Of a DNA stretch of 64,000 nucleotides, positions 21,873-33,944 are shown piece after piece (the first letter of the stretch is position 1; each line of letters opens with the position of its first letter). The DNA is from Stomoxys calcitrans. Lineage: Eukaryota; Arthropoda; Insecta; Diptera; Muscidae. The stretch is from the NCBI RefSeq assembly GCF_963082655.1, contig NC_081554.1, positions 45,504,291 through 45,568,290 on the forward strand, in the 5' to 3' direction. A program made the translations under genes and the position numbers. Below the pieces are notes generated by a model. That model saw nothing but the letters and a program-made list of their open reading frames with translations. It had not been told where the DNA came from and did no database searches.

Positions 21873-22707
21873 TGTCCAGAGGTATTAAGTGTAGGTGTAT
21901 TAGGTGTATTAAATTCAGTGCATTAGATGATGTCGTCCTCAGTTCGGCTATGATGCACACACAAGCCATCCTTTGGACTCGGTTGACTATTGAACAGGAA
22001 GTGGACTTTTGAAGCGCCGTCCACCAAACCAAAACACCATATAGCATTAAAGGTCTGACAACTGCAGTATGTACCCAATGCATGACACGCGGTCTAAACC
22101 CCCCACTTTTGCCAATGGCTCTCTTGCAGGTGTATAGGGAAAGAGTTGCCTTTCTTGCCATTTCCAAAATGTTGGATTTGAAGTTGAATTTCCTCTCCAG
22201 CAAAATACCCAGATATATTGCGCTTTCAGTAAATGAAACATTCTCTCCTCCAAAGCACACAGGTGCCACTGTAGGCAACTTGTATATTCTGCTGAAAAAA
22301 ACTACTTCCGTCTTGCACGGATTTATACTTAGACCACTTTCGGTACTCCACTTCGCTGTTGCACGTTGAACTTCCTGAAGTATATTTCTTAGAGTGCTGG
22401 GAAACTTTCCCCTAACCGCAATTGCATATGCGACCACTTGTACACCTTTTTCTTCCAGAGACAATAATGGATTGTTAGTGGCCAAATTCCGAAGTAGAGA
22501 AGACAGTATACCTCCTTGAGAAGTTGCTCCGTTGACCCATATTTTTAGATCTACAGATCCCAGGCCTGGCGTAAAGCATCTCTTGGAAAGTAAATTATTA
22601 ACAGACTTTCTTACGGTGGTGTTGATGGCTGCAAACTCCAGATCCTTCATTATTGATGTCGGTTGTACATTATTGAAAGCACCTTCAATGTTAAGAAATT
22701 CTACCAT
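21784..22707 (-). pseudogene. Reverse transcriptase of the minus-strand non-LTR element, catalytically dead
   Basis: The 307-residue frame covers palm to thumb. FLNIEGAFNNVQ near residue 4 stands where the first catalytic aspartate is expected (usually DIEGAF). GATSQGGILSSLL matches the PQG block. Where YADDV is expected the frame reads VVAYAIAVRG, so the catalytic aspartate pair is deleted in frame. YLGILLERKFNF and a HWVHTAVVRPLMLYG segment follow. Loss of all three catalytic positions makes it inactive, although the frame stays open. Confidence 0.85.
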
Positions 22708-22734
22708 TGCGTATACCTAAACAGCGAAAGAGTA

Positions 22735-23304
22735 TTGAACAGTGGGTTGATTTTTGAAGTGCCGTCCACCATACCACGACACTATACAGCATTATAGGTC
22801 TGACAACTGCATTATATACCCAGTGCATGACTCGCCGTTTAAACCCCCAACGTTCACTAGGTGGGCAAGAGTCCTATCTGAAATGCTTGATATGATATTA
22901 CATGGTTTTACGACAAGACTTTTTTCGGTGGTATGGTTTTGGGATGAAAATCGCCCTCCATCTCATACGTATATACGACTTGCTGATACAACCAGAGTAT
23001 ATCTCACTAAGCTAAGAAGCCAGTCTATCGGATACAGTTTGTAATTCAACCGGTTATACATCATCAGGGCCTGGCGACTTAAAGGAGTCAAATCTTTTTA
23101 TCTACCTAAGGAATTTCGACTCCCCAATAACCTCCGACGAATGCATACTAATGACAACCCCTTCTAATGCCACGTTGTCCGTTGGAGAGTTTCCCCGTGT
23201 GTCAACGAGTAGTTCTAATGTTTTCTCACTAAACATTGACCATACATTCCCTGATTTCTGAATATATCCCACCGTGATAGGTCTCGAGGATATCATCTTT
23301 TTAA
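22735..23304 (-). pseudogene. Second, rearranged piece of the same non-LTR family
   Basis: Positions 22,741-22,850 closely repeat 22,000-22,090 (shared phrase GGTCTGACAACTGCA). Further on, the minus strand reads FKSPGPDDV, the N-terminal reverse-transcriptase block preceding the catalytic palm. An internal deletion joins them. Confidence 0.65.
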
Positions 23305-24425
23305 GCCTAGAGGTCTCAGATGAATATTTCGATTAGTTACAAATCCCATGGTGGATGGTATAAGTTGTACCTGTATACCAAATTTCAGACCTCAGTTTAT
23401 AAAAATAGAGATATTGAGCTGAAACTTTGCACAGATTCTTTTTTTGTCCAAGGGCAGGTCATGTTTGAAAATGGGCTATATTGGACCATATCTTGATGTA
23501 GCTCCCCCATATAGACCGATCCGCCGATTTAGGGTCTTACGCCTATAAAAGCCACATTTATTATCCGATTTTGCTGAATTTTGGATCAGTGAGTTGTGTT
23601 TGGCCCTTCGAGATCCTTCTTAAATTTGGTACGGTTCGGTCCAGATTTGGATACAGCCACCATATGGACCGTTTTATCGATTTAAGGTCATGGGCCTAAA
23701 AAAGGTGCATTTATTTTCTGATTTTGCCACAATTTGGCCCAGATCGGTCTAGATTTGGATATAGCTGCCATATAGACCGATCTGTCGATTTAAGGTTTTG
23801 GTTCCATAAAAGGCGCATTTATTGTCCCATTTCGCCGAAATTTGAGACTGTGAGTTGTGTTAGGCTCTTGGACATCCTTCTTCAATTTGGCTAGAATTGG
23901 TCCAGATTTGGATATAGCTGTCATATAGACGGATCTCTCAATTTAAGGTCTTAGGCCCATAAAAGGCGCATTTATTGTCCGATTTCGCCGGAATTTTCGA
24001 CAGTGAGTTGTGTTAGCCCGCTCGACATCTTTATACAATTTGGTCAATTGGTACCCAGATTTGATTTGGTACCCAGATCGGTCTAGATTTGGATATAGCT
24101 CCAAATATATTTGGATATAGCTCTCGATTTAAGGTTTTGGGTCCATAAAAGGCGCATTTATTGTCCGAATTCGCCGAAATTTGGGACAGTGAATTGTGTT
24201 AGGCTTTTCAACTTCCGTGTCGTATATGGTTTAGATAGATCTACCAATCAATATACGTGCCGAATTTGTGCCGAAATCGCACCATATTTCGATGTAGCTG
24301 CTATGGGGGTATAAATTATCCATTTTTCAGCAGACTATGACGAAAGGTGGTTTACATATATACCCTAGGTGGTGGGTATCCAAAGTTCGGTCCGGGTAAA
24401 ATTAACGCCTTTTTACTTATTTCTT
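23305..24425 (-). repeat. Family A-type repeats
   Basis: A short plus-oriented tail (TCTCAGATGAATATTTCGAT..CATGGTGGATGGTATAA) at 23,305-23,362 is followed by a minus-oriented variant with about six monomers. These share a GATTT(A/C)..CCATATAGACCGAT phrase and a CATAAAAGGCGCATTTATTG phrase at roughly 150-bp steps. The head is at 24,370-24,425 (AACGCCTTTTTACTTATTT). Confidence 0.7.
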
Positions 24426-24590
24426 TTCACACTCAAAGTTCTGCATTTCTTATCTTTTTTAGAATTGTTTTTAGTACCTAACTGTAAATGTAATATTTTT
24501 CACACTTTCGTTACGATTTTTTTTACATTTTCCAGCCTTATTTCGTGTCTACGACCGAAGACCAATGTTTATGCAAAATTTCATGATTCT

Positions 24591-24607
24591 AGCTTTAGCC
24601 GATCGGA
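24591..24607 (+). repeat. Left target-site duplication of the SINE
   Basis: AGCTTTAGCCGATCGGA; its partner at 24,913-24,929 differs at one base. Confidence 0.9.
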
Positions 24608-24912
24608 GGTCACCGTAGCGCAGAGGTTAGCATGTCCGCCTATGACGCTGAACGCCTGGGTTCGAATACAGGCGAGACTATCAGATAGCGGTGGTTTTCC
24701 CCTCTTAATGCTGGCAACATTTGTGAGGTACTATGCCATGTAAAACTTCTCTCCAAAGAGGTGTCGCACTGCGGTAAGCCGTTCGGACTCGGCTATAAAA
24801 AGGAGGCCCCTTATCATTGAGCTTAAAACTTGTATGGGACTGTACTCATTGATAGGTGGAAGTTTGCCCCTGTTCCTTGGTGGAATGTTCATAGGCAAAA
24901 TTTGCAATTTGC
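24608..24912 (+). mobile_element. SINE family 1, full length with target-site duplication (305 bp)
   Basis: It begins GGTCACCGTAGCGCAGAGG (A box region) and has GGGTTCGAATACAGG (B box with one change). It continues through AGGTGTCGCACTGCGG, GACTCGGCTATAAAAAGG and GGAATGTTCATAGGCAAAAT to TTTGCAATTTGC. A 17-bp direct duplication brackets it exactly. This copy defines the family: a tRNA-derived promoter head, a unique body and no poly(A) tail. Confidence 0.95.
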
Positions 24913-24929
24913 AGCTTTAGCCGATTGGA
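24913..24929 (+). repeat. Right target-site duplication of the SINE
   Basis: AGCTTTAGCCGATTGGA, partner of 24,591-24,607. Confidence 0.9.
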
Positions 24930-24999
24930 ATGGACGATGATCAGTAAGTCCGTCAGTCAGTCAAACAGCAATCAGTCAGTCACGCAGCTCTTTTATATA

Positions 25000-25420
25000 T
25001 ATAGATAAACAGCTCACCTCTTTCGTTTATATACAAACTTCCCTATATCTGATGATGTGCAGTACCATCACTTGCAACAATGAGTCTCTTTTTTTCACTG
25101 CAGAAGCGGCTTCAAATAGCATTTTAAGGATTGTAGGCGGCATCTTTGTATCATGTGCCATATATAGGGAGTCCAGCCAGTAATGATACTTATTTTCAAG
25201 TTTAGCTACTACTGAATCTTCAGAGCTTAGCGACGGAAGAAGAAAAACATTTAGACTACTCGTTGTAAGAATATAGGCATTTCCCATTACCCATACCCTT
25301 GAGTAGTTTATATCCAGGAATTCTTAGTTCACTCACCATTTCTCTGCACACTCATGGTTCCTGCATAAGAACCACGTCAAATCCTCCTACCGTCAGAAGG
25401 GTCGCCGTAGCGGCCTTACA
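25000..25420 (-). pseudogene. Endonuclease domain fragment of the minus-strand non-LTR family
   Basis: Near 25,445-25,380 the minus strand reads VEFLQINLHHCKAAT and then VVLMQEP, the Asn- and Glu-bearing start of an APE-type endonuclease. An in-frame stop follows the QEP. The frame 25,287-25,027 carries FLLPSLSSEDSVVAKLE and LYMAHDTKMPP, later parts of the same domain. Frameshifts separate them. Confidence 0.75.
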
Positions 25421-25607
25421 ATGGTGAAGATTTATCTGCAGAAACTCGACCATAGGCAGGATTCAGAATTTCCACCACCGTTGCGTTAGCCTCATCTTCT
25501 GAGTTCGCTAGAAGTTCATTCTCTAAAGATTCGATCGATCTTGTAATGATGAGTTTCCTTTCACATCCAGGGTCATTTGAGAAAGCATAGGAAACTCTCT
25601 TCTTCAA
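25416..25607 (-). pseudogene. ORF1 C-terminal fragment upstream of the endonuclease
   Basis: It is 63 residues, acidic and lysine-rich, ending where the ORF2 start is expected. The overlap with the endonuclease start matches a typical ORF1/ORF2 junction. No zinc knuckle is visible in the piece. Confidence 0.4.
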
Positions 25608-25770
25608 GTCAATGTATACTTGCGATGTGGATGATTTTTCAGAGATTCATTCGATCGTGTAATAATGAGTTTCCTTTCTCATCCAGGATCATTAGAGAAA
25701 GCATAGGAATCTCTCTTCTTCAAGTCACTGTATACTTGCAATATGAATGATTCTTCTATAGATGCTGCTG
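25535..25770 (-). repeat. Tandem duplication with 116-bp period in ORF1 remnant
   Basis: GAGTTTCCTTTC begins at 25,551 and again at 25,667. The following CATCCAGG and AGAGAAAGCATAGGAA phrases repeat in step. Confidence 0.85.
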
Positions 25771-25860
25771 TGGAAAACTCAGACATGACCTGAAACAACT
25801 GTCTTGGGCTGTCAAAAGCGATTATGGTCGACGAAATGATGAATCATATGGTTGAGTTTG

Positions 25861-26959
25861 ATGGTGTGTGGTATTCCCAGGTTTCCATTTCCATTACAAC
25901 AACAATTTTGCCATCATTAAGCTCTAACTCCAAAGAGAAATAAACAAACAAAGTTATTGGATTATAAATATTTTTCCATGAAAATCCCTACTCTTGTTAT
26001 AATGCACTGTTCCATGCGAATTGTTTATGGCATTGCCATGCCATACAAACTATAGCACACAAATTCCTTTTCATATACAAACAAAAATTCACTTCTTATA
26101 CAAACAAAATTTATTGCTTTCATTTGAGTGCAAGTTTCCTATTTATAAATGTAAATAATAAATTTATTTCTTCTTTCAGGTAAGTTTCGTTATGAAAAAC
26201 CCAATCTAGTATATACTTATTTAATTGGTGAGTTGAAATTTTGTGCAGCAATTATGTTTCTAAATTTCTTATAACTTTTAATTGGACTTTGGAAATGGAA
26301 AAAAAATCCTCATTTTTATTGAAGAACCATCAATTATTAAATAAGTATTTTATTTGGAAGTGCACGCACACAAACACACAAAACGAATAAAAGAAGCCAA
26401 ATCCACCTGGTGACTGTTAAATCGTATATTTGGCTATTAAATTGCTGACTGCTCGAATACAGAATTTATGTGACCAAGGTCATTTAAAATAATTGAATTT
26501 CTTGGAGTGTACACCTGCTCTCCTTACTAGTAATGCAAACTTATTGATGCTGCATCATTCCAGAAAGCTTTTATTGTAATTATGTGTTTCTTATTTCTAT
26601 AAATACCATAAATACTTGTTCAATTTATTACAATCAAACAAAATTTTTTTTTTCTGCTCTCAAAGTAGAAAATAATAAATCAGTTTTTTTTTTTTCTTTT
26701 TGGTTTGGCTTCATCGTTCTTACAAAAAACCCAAAACCAATAACATGGTATTACTTATACTGCTGAGCTGGAATAAAAAGGCAAAAGGCAATCAAATAAA
26801 CAAACAAACAAACAAAAAGAAACTACCAAAAGAGGATAAGAGAGCACGAAATCATACGCAAGAAAGTTTGAACATAAAATTAATCTTATATGATTTTACT
26901 ACGACTAACTTCAATATCGTCCTGAGGGCAATGGCATACAAATGGGGGCACAGTGGATA
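25861..26959. other. AT-rich DNA without a recognisable gene
   Basis: It has long A and T runs and short chance frames. No repeat family is identified. Confidence 0.5.
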
Positions 26960-28621
26960 ATAGAACAAGTAAAAGCGGGTTAAGTTCGGCCGGATCGAAT
27001 CTTGGGAACCCACCACAATGGATTTTGCTAAAAATATGGGAGTTATATCTGGTAAAAGACCGATTGGATCGTATTTGGCACAGTTTTTAAGAGCTATATG
27101 CAAAATTTTAGCCAGATCAGACAAAAATTTTGGCTTCCCGGGGCTCAAGAAGTCAAATCGGGAGATCGGTTTATATGGGAGCTATAACAGTTTATAGACC
27201 GATTTAGACTGTACTTGACACAGTTGTTGAAAGTCATAACAGAACACTACCCTCAAAATTTCAGTCAAATCGTATGAAAATTGTGGCTTCCAGGGGCTGA
27301 GGAAGTCAAATCGGGAGATCGGTTTATATGGGAGCTATATCAGGTTCTTCACCGATTTAGACAGTACTTTGCACAGTTGTTTAAAGTCATAACACAACAC
27401 TTCGTGCAAAATTTCAGTCAAATCGAAAGAAAATTGTGGCTTCCAGAGGCTCAAGAAATCAAATCGGGAGATCTGTTTGTATGGAAGCTATATAAAGTTA
27501 TAGACCGATTTGGATCGTACTTGGCACAGTTACTGGAAGTCATAACGGAAGACTATGCGCAAAATTTCAGCCAAATCGGAAAAAAAATTATGGCTTCCAG
27601 ATGATCAAGAAGTCAAGAAGTAAATGCGCATGTTATAGGCTTAAGACCCTAAATCGGCATATCGGTCCATATGGCAGCTATATGCAAATATGGCCCGATA
27701 TGCACCGTATTTTGAGGCTCCCAGGCCAACTCACTGTTTCAAATTTCAGCAATATCGGAGGATAAATGCGCCTTTTATGGTCTTTAGCTGAAGACCGGTC
27801 TCCATGGCAGCCATATCTAAATAAATATAGCCCGATCTGGACTATATTAGGGACAGATGTTGGGAGCATTTATACAACTCACTGGTCGGAATTTCAGCAA
27901 AATCAGGTAATAAATGCGCCTTTTATACGTCTATATGGCAGCTATATGCAAATACGGTCCTATATACACCATAGTCGAGTCGAATGTCGAGGCTCCTAAT
28001 ACAACTCACTGTTTCAAATTTCAGCAAAATCGGACAATAAATGCGCATTTTATCGTCTTTGAACCCTAAAGCCCAAAATTGGCCTATATGACAGCTATAT
28101 CTAAATATAGCCCGGTCGGGCCCATGTCCAAGACAGATGTTAAGCGTATTAATACAACTCTCTGTTCCAAATTTCAGCGAAGTCGGGAAGTAAAGGCGCC
28201 TGTTATTGGCCTAAAGCCCAAAATCGACCGGTCTATATGGCAGCTATAGCCAAATATGCTCTTATCTAGACCATTTTTGGTTCGAATAACGGCAGGGCTA
28301 ATAAAACTCACTATACCAAATTCCTGCGAAATCTGTTAATAAATACGTCTGTTATAGGCTTAAGACCCTTAATCGCCAGATCGGTCTATATGGCGGCTAT
28401 ATCCAAATACAGTCCGATGTGGTCCATTCAAGAACCTAACCTGCGAATAAAACAAAATACGAATTCGTACAAAATTTCAACTGAATATCTCAATTTTTAA
28501 AGACGGAGAGACACACGGGCATAGTTAAATAGTTTTAGAATTTTAAAACGATCCGAAATACATATACATCGTTGGGTCGTATGTGAATATTTCGATGTGC
28601 TACAAACGGAATGACTTAATG
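26960..28621 (+). repeat. Family A array, plus orientation
   Basis: The head (AACAAGTAAAAGCGGGTTAA) is at 26,963. Four closely related monomers follow up to about 27,610 (phrase TCAAATCGGGAGATCGGTTT). A second class with TATGGCAGCTATATGCAAAT phrases runs to 28,490, and a worn tail follows (ACGGAGAGACACACGGGCAT). Confidence 0.8.
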
Positions 28622-29815
28622 CATATACGGTTCAGATCTAGATGTAGCTCCCATACAAACCGATCTCCCGATTTGACTTATTGAGCCCCTGGAAGTCGCC
28701 GATTTGGCATCTTTGCATGTAGTATTCTGTTATGACCTCCAACAAATGGTGGTGGGTGTAAAAATCCAATAGGGATTTCTTGCTATGATCTTCTACTACC
28801 TTTTGATACCCATCACCATAGGGCATACTTATTTAGTCATTCCGTTTGTAACACCTCGAAATATTCTTCTAATACCCCATAAAGTGTATATATCCTTGAT
28901 TATCACGACGATCTAAATCGATCTCGCCATGTCCGTCCGTCCGTCTGTCGAAATCACAATAGCGATTGAACGCGTAAAGCTAGCCGCTTGAAATTTTGCT
29001 CAGATACATAATATTGATGTTGGTCGCAGGGAGTGCAAATGGGTCATATCGGTTCAGATCTTGATATAGCTCCCATACAAACCGATCTCCCGATTTGACT
29101 TATTGAGCCCCTGGAAGTCGCAGATTTGCCATGTTTGCATGTAGTATTCTGTTATGACCTCCAACAAATGTGCCAAGTACGGTTCGAATCGGTCTATAGC
29201 CTGAGAAAGCTCACATATAAACCCATCTCTCGAGTTGACTTCTTGAGCCCTTACAAGCCGCAATTTTTGTCCGTGTTTAGTATGGGTTAAATCGGCCTAT
29301 AACCTGATATAGCTCCCTATAAATACGATTTCCAGCAACTTAGGCCAGTACAGTCTAAATCGGTCTATAAGCTGATATAGCTCTCATATAAACGGATCTC
29401 CTGATTTGACTTCTTGAGCCCCTTGAAGCAGCAATTTTTGTCCGATTTGACTAAAATTTTGCAAGTAGTGTTCTGTTATGACTTCCAACAACTGCGCTTA
29501 GTACGGTCCGAATCCGTCTATAACCTGATATAGCTCCCATAGAAACCGACCTCCCGATTTGACTTCTTGAGCTCTTACAAGCCGGAATTTTTGTCCGATT
29601 TGGCTGAAATTTAGCATGTAGTGTTCCGTTATAACTTCCAATAACTCTGCCAAGCACGGTACAAATCGGTCTATAATCTGATATAGCTCCTGTATAAACC
29701 GATCTCCCGATTTGGCTTCTTGAGCCCCTGAAAGCCGCAATTTTTGTCCGATTTGGCTGAAATTTTGAGTGAAGTATTTTCCTATGATTTCCAACAACTC
29801 TTAATGTTTCGAACA
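28622..29815 (-). repeat. Family A copies, minus orientation
   Basis: A 180-bp fragment (28,622-28,800) duplicates 29,035-29,170 nearly exactly. The main copy starts with the inverse tail (28,803-28,945) and carries monomers at about 151-bp steps. It breaks off at 29,815 without a head. Confidence 0.8.
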
Positions 29816-30343
29816 TATTAAGATATCATCATGAAATAGATGGTTATTACTTAGGTTTTTACCAGTTGATGTATAATATTTCAGGTCCTTAGATGGTCGA
29901 GGGCGCATTGGTGTGCCTTCAAAGTTGGTCATCTCGGCCCTACAACATTTGGTTCGGAGTGCCAAAAGCGCATTTATAGTCCGATTTTCAAAATTTTTTA
30001 TTTGTTGAAAAGTGCCCAAAATCTTGCTTTGGTGTTAAGTATATCATTTGCAGTGTCCAAAAAATTGGACAAAATTTTTTGTTTTTAGTTCTGCAGAGTC
30101 TTGTCCCTTATGGTCCCAATCATTTCTAAATTTTTTGACTGATTTGAAAAGTTGATAAAATTAGCAATATTTTTATACTGCTATATGCTTAGGTCCGATC
30201 CTTCGGTCATAAGTTATGCGAATTACAAATCAAAACATGTGAAAGAAATCAATTTTTGGCATTTTTTTCATCATTGTTTAGTCTCTATAAAGAAAATCAG
30301 TTTGGCTTATTGCACCGTAATGTAAATGCGTTTCATATGCAAT
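29816..30343. other. Unassigned AT-rich DNA between two family A copies
   Basis: No gene or repeat family is recognised. Confidence 0.45.
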
Positions 30344-31727
30344 TTTTATATCCACCACCATAGGATGGGGATATACTAATCTTATCATTCGGTTTGTAAC
30401 ACCTCGAAATATTTTTCTAATACGCCATAAAGTGTATATATCCTTGATCGTCACGACGATCAGAGTCGATCTAGCGATGCCCGTCCGTCCGTCTGCAGAA
30501 ATCACAATAGCGATCAAACGCGTAAAGCTAGCCGATTGAAATTTAGCACAGATACTTAATATCGATGTAGGTCGTGGGGGATTGCAAATGGGCCATATCG
30601 GTTCAGATTTAGATATAGCTCATATATATAACCGACCTTCCGATTTGACTTCTTGAGCCCTTTCGAGCCGCAATTTTTGTCTGTGCTTAGTACGGTTCCA
30701 ATTGGTATGTAACCTGATATAGCTCCATATAAATATGATTTCCAACAACTTAGCCAAGTACGATCCAAATCGGTCTATAACCTGATATAGCTCCCATATA
30801 AACGGATCTCCTGATTTGACTTCTTTAGCCTCTAGAAGCAGCAGCTTTCGTCCGATTTGGCTGAAATTTTTCGTGAAGTGTTCTGATATGACTTCCAACA
30901 ACTGCGCTTAGTACGGTCCGAATCGGTCTATAACCTGATATAGCTCCCATAGAAACCGACCTCCCGATTTGACTTCTTGAGCTCTTACAAGCCGCAATTT
31001 TTGTCCGATTTGGCTGAAATTTTGCATGTAGTGTTCCGTTATAACTTCCAATAACTCTGCCAAGCACGGTACAAATCGGTCTATAATCTGATATAGCTCC
31101 CGTATAAACCGATCTCCCGATTTGACTTCTTGAGCCCCTGAAAGCCGCAATTTTTGTCCGATTTGGCTGAAATTTTGAGTGAAGTATTTTGCTATGATTT
31201 CCAACAACTGCGCCAAGTACGGTCCGAATCGGTCTACAACATGATATAGCTCCCATATAAACCGATCTCTCCCGTTTTGACTTTTTGAATCCTCACAATC
31301 CGCAATTTTTGTCCGATTTGGCTGAAATTTTGCATGTAGGGTTTTGGGTCGAGTACGGTCCAAATCGGCCTATAACCTAATATAGCTTCCATATCAACCG
31401 ATCTCCCGTTTTGACTTTTTGAGCCCTTACAAGCCGCATTTTTTGTCCGATTGGGCTGAAATTTTGCATGCGGTGTTCTGTTATGACTTCCAACAACTGT
31501 GCCAAGTACGGTCAAAATCAGTCTATAAGCTGATATTGCTCCCGTGTAGACCGATCTCTTGATCATCCTTGTTTGGTTCCTAGAAACTTTAATTTTTGCT
31601 GGTTTGACTGAAGTTTGGCATGTTGAATAAAAGTATGCCTTTCAACTGGATTTACTTCGTGTAAATTTTTAGCAGAATCCATGGTGTTGGGTTCGGCCCA
31701 GCCAAACTTAACACGCTTTTACTGGTT
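30344..31727 (-). repeat. Family A repeat, minus orientation, complete
   Basis: The inverse tail begins at 30,350 (ACCACCATAGGATGGGGAT). At least six monomers follow with TTGTCCGATTTGGCTGAAAT at about 151-bp spacing. The inverse head is at 31,670-31,727 (TTAACACGCTTTTACTGGTT). The part 30,890-31,256 is nearly identical to 29,440-29,815. Confidence 0.85.
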
Positions 31728-33175
31728 AATCATTCCATTTCAAGTTTTCAAAATCAAAATTTTCATCACCATGCACCACTGTAGGATCACCAACATATCC
31801 CTCTGCGAAATATTATAGAGCACAAGCATACCTGGACAGCGTATACTGCTGTGACATTTGCAACATTCTTAGGTTCCCTAAATGAACAGATGAATGAGAA
31901 AAGTAAGAGAACTGAAGGTAATAAAATTCATATGGATTACTAGGGACCCTGTTTTGGAAATACAACAAAAAAAGAAAAAAAAAAAAATAACAAAACCGAC
32001 GACATTCTCATACCGCAACAACAACAGCAAAACCATCGCAAAGGTACATAAACCCCGAAAATATACTGCAAAACTTTGGAAAATAACGGAGACGCCGGCA
32101 ACAATGACGATGAAATCAAGTATTACGATAGGTATTTGGGAGATTGAGTGAGGGAGAGAAGAAATTGAAACAACAACTACGACAAAGTCAATGGTAAGCA
32201 GGATCATCAACTTTTAACATTACGAACAATGTTGCAGTAACAGCAAACAAGGACAATAAAAAATAAGAAAACAAAACTTTGTTTTCATATACTAAAGCGT
32301 AATCTGCCAAAGAGCATACACTCACACGCATACGCACACGCTAACACCATGTCATTCATATAGCCCCAAACCCAAACAGACGATATATTCCAGCAGCCCC
32401 AATCAAAAGCATAGCCTTTCATTTGCCGATGCTTTGGAACACCAAAGAGGGCAGAGAGAAAAAGTTGCAGCAGCCAAAGGACGAAAGAAGGAGAAAAGTA
32501 GTTGCAGAAAAAAATCAAGAGAAAATTTTGTTGTGTAAGTGTTTTTGTTGCTGTATGGCGGTATGGTTGTTGCCATTGCTATTGCTGTTGTTGTTGTTGA
32601 ATTTGTTCGGTACTCATCATCTTAAGCTGGAAACGTGTGTTCCATGTCAATGTCGAAGCAAAAGTTTTAAATTATCGCACGGGGACTCAATGGCATATGA
32701 ATTGGGGTCACACGGCCACATCAACTGGCAAATGGAAAAGTTTCCCTACCTCCCTCAATCTGCATGCTGTATATGTGTATGTATGTGTGTGGGTTCTCTG
32801 TTGTATTAACTGCTGTAGGTGTATTTTTCTTAGTAGTCAGAAATCAAAAGAAGTCAGTTTGTTGTTGTTGCTGTTCTTGGTTTTTTTTCCCCTCCCATAA
32901 ATGTACAAATTGAATTATGGCATTAAAAACGTGGAGAACAATGAAAGTAATTAAAACTTCCATATAAATCCCAGCCAGTCAAAGTTGTCCGTTTGGTGTT
33001 GAGAGAAAAAAAACCAAACAAAAATGTTTATCAAGAAACATACTCAAGATGAATACGCAGAAATTGTTAGAATTGTCGCTAATCAACGAAACGAGATCAA
33101 GTAAAAACACTATTTGTTAAACTTTTTGTATCCAAAACGGAGTTCAAAGTTTTTGGGAATTCTCAGAAGACGATT
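31728..33175. other. Non-coding DNA with A-rich and TTG-rich patches
   Basis: Frames here have no domain and are dominated by low-complexity stretches (an A run near 31,970, TTG/CTG runs near 32,575-32,600 and 32,865). It may be single-copy DNA. Confidence 0.5.
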
Positions 33176-33415
33176 ATTCTGGGAACTCTTGTAGGAGATT
33201 AATGGTTATATCAAAATTGAGCAAAGATTGCAATCCACGATCCAAATTGCAACAAAATCCGTAGATGAATTATTTCTAGCAACTTCCGCAATATGATTCT
33301 GGGAACTCTTGTAGGAGATTAATGGTTATAGAAAAATTGAGCAAAGATTGCAATCCTTGATCCAAATTGCAACAAAATCCGTAGATGAATTATTTCTAGC
33401 AACTTCCGCAATATG
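33176..33415. repeat. Two-copy tandem repeat of 120 bp
   Basis: Copies at 33,176-33,295 and 33,296-33,415 differ at only a few positions (shared start ATTCTGGGAACTCTTGTAGG). Confidence 0.93.
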
Positions 33416-33944
33416 ATGTGGGGTATACTAACTTCGTTTTTCTGTTCGTACAACCTGGACATAGTGCTCTAAAACCTTTAAAAATATATACATTCTGAAT
33501 AGTCATAAAGTCGATCTAATGATGTCCGGCCGTCTTTCGTCTGTCCGTGCGTCTAGCCAACCACACGAAAATGTTAACAAATTCTTCTTATTGGTGTAAG
33601 TCAATTGGGATTGCAAAGGAGCCTAATCGGTCTATATCGATTTAACATCTTAGGACCCTAAAACTCGCAATGGCTGTCCGATTTGGATAAAAATTTTGCA
33701 CATGGCTCCTATTGCGAATTTCAATATCCATTTCAAATAGGTCAGTAACGTGATAAACTTCCATATAAAATAAATTCCCGATTTTCTTCCTCTTAACCAA
33801 TTTGTTTGACATTTTGCACGACGACTAATGTTGTAACTCGATTTAGCATTTTGACTTCTTGAGCCCCTAAAGGGCATACTTTTTAAATGATTTGGCTGAA
33901 TGTTTGCTCCATGACTCTTGATATGACTTCCAATATCCATGATG
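33416..33944 (-). repeat. Family A repeat, minus orientation, diverged
   Basis: GGGGTATACTAACTTCGTTT and a GTCTGTCCGTGCGTCT run mark the inverse tail. A few monomers follow before the non-LTR sequence begins. Confidence 0.65.

Larger units (their letters stand above)
20671..22727 (-). mobile_element. RNase H-bearing non-LTR element (R1/LOA-like), minus strand
   Basis: Read on the minus strand it runs reverse transcriptase (22,707-21,784), RNase H (21,872-21,519 and 21,470 onward), C-terminal zinc module (about 20,960-20,900), stop at 20,768-20,770, and a 3' UTR ending in GACTGCCACTTAAACCTAAC. It is a different family from the copies at 12-18 kb. The 5' part is missing here, although related pieces lie at 22,735-23,304 and 25,000-25,860. 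Confidence 0.82.

Noticed and set aside
24608..24690. Possible tRNA gene
   Set aside because: The A and B boxes are present, but no convincing acceptor stem closes and the sequence continues into a dispersed SINE body with target duplication.
30825..31566. Several 110-151 residue minus-strand frames with repeated IGQKLR and SGDRFIWELYQ-like phrases
   Set aside because: They are translations of family A monomers in two or three frames at once. Monomer length of about 151 bp is not a multiple of three, so the repeat phrases switch frame.
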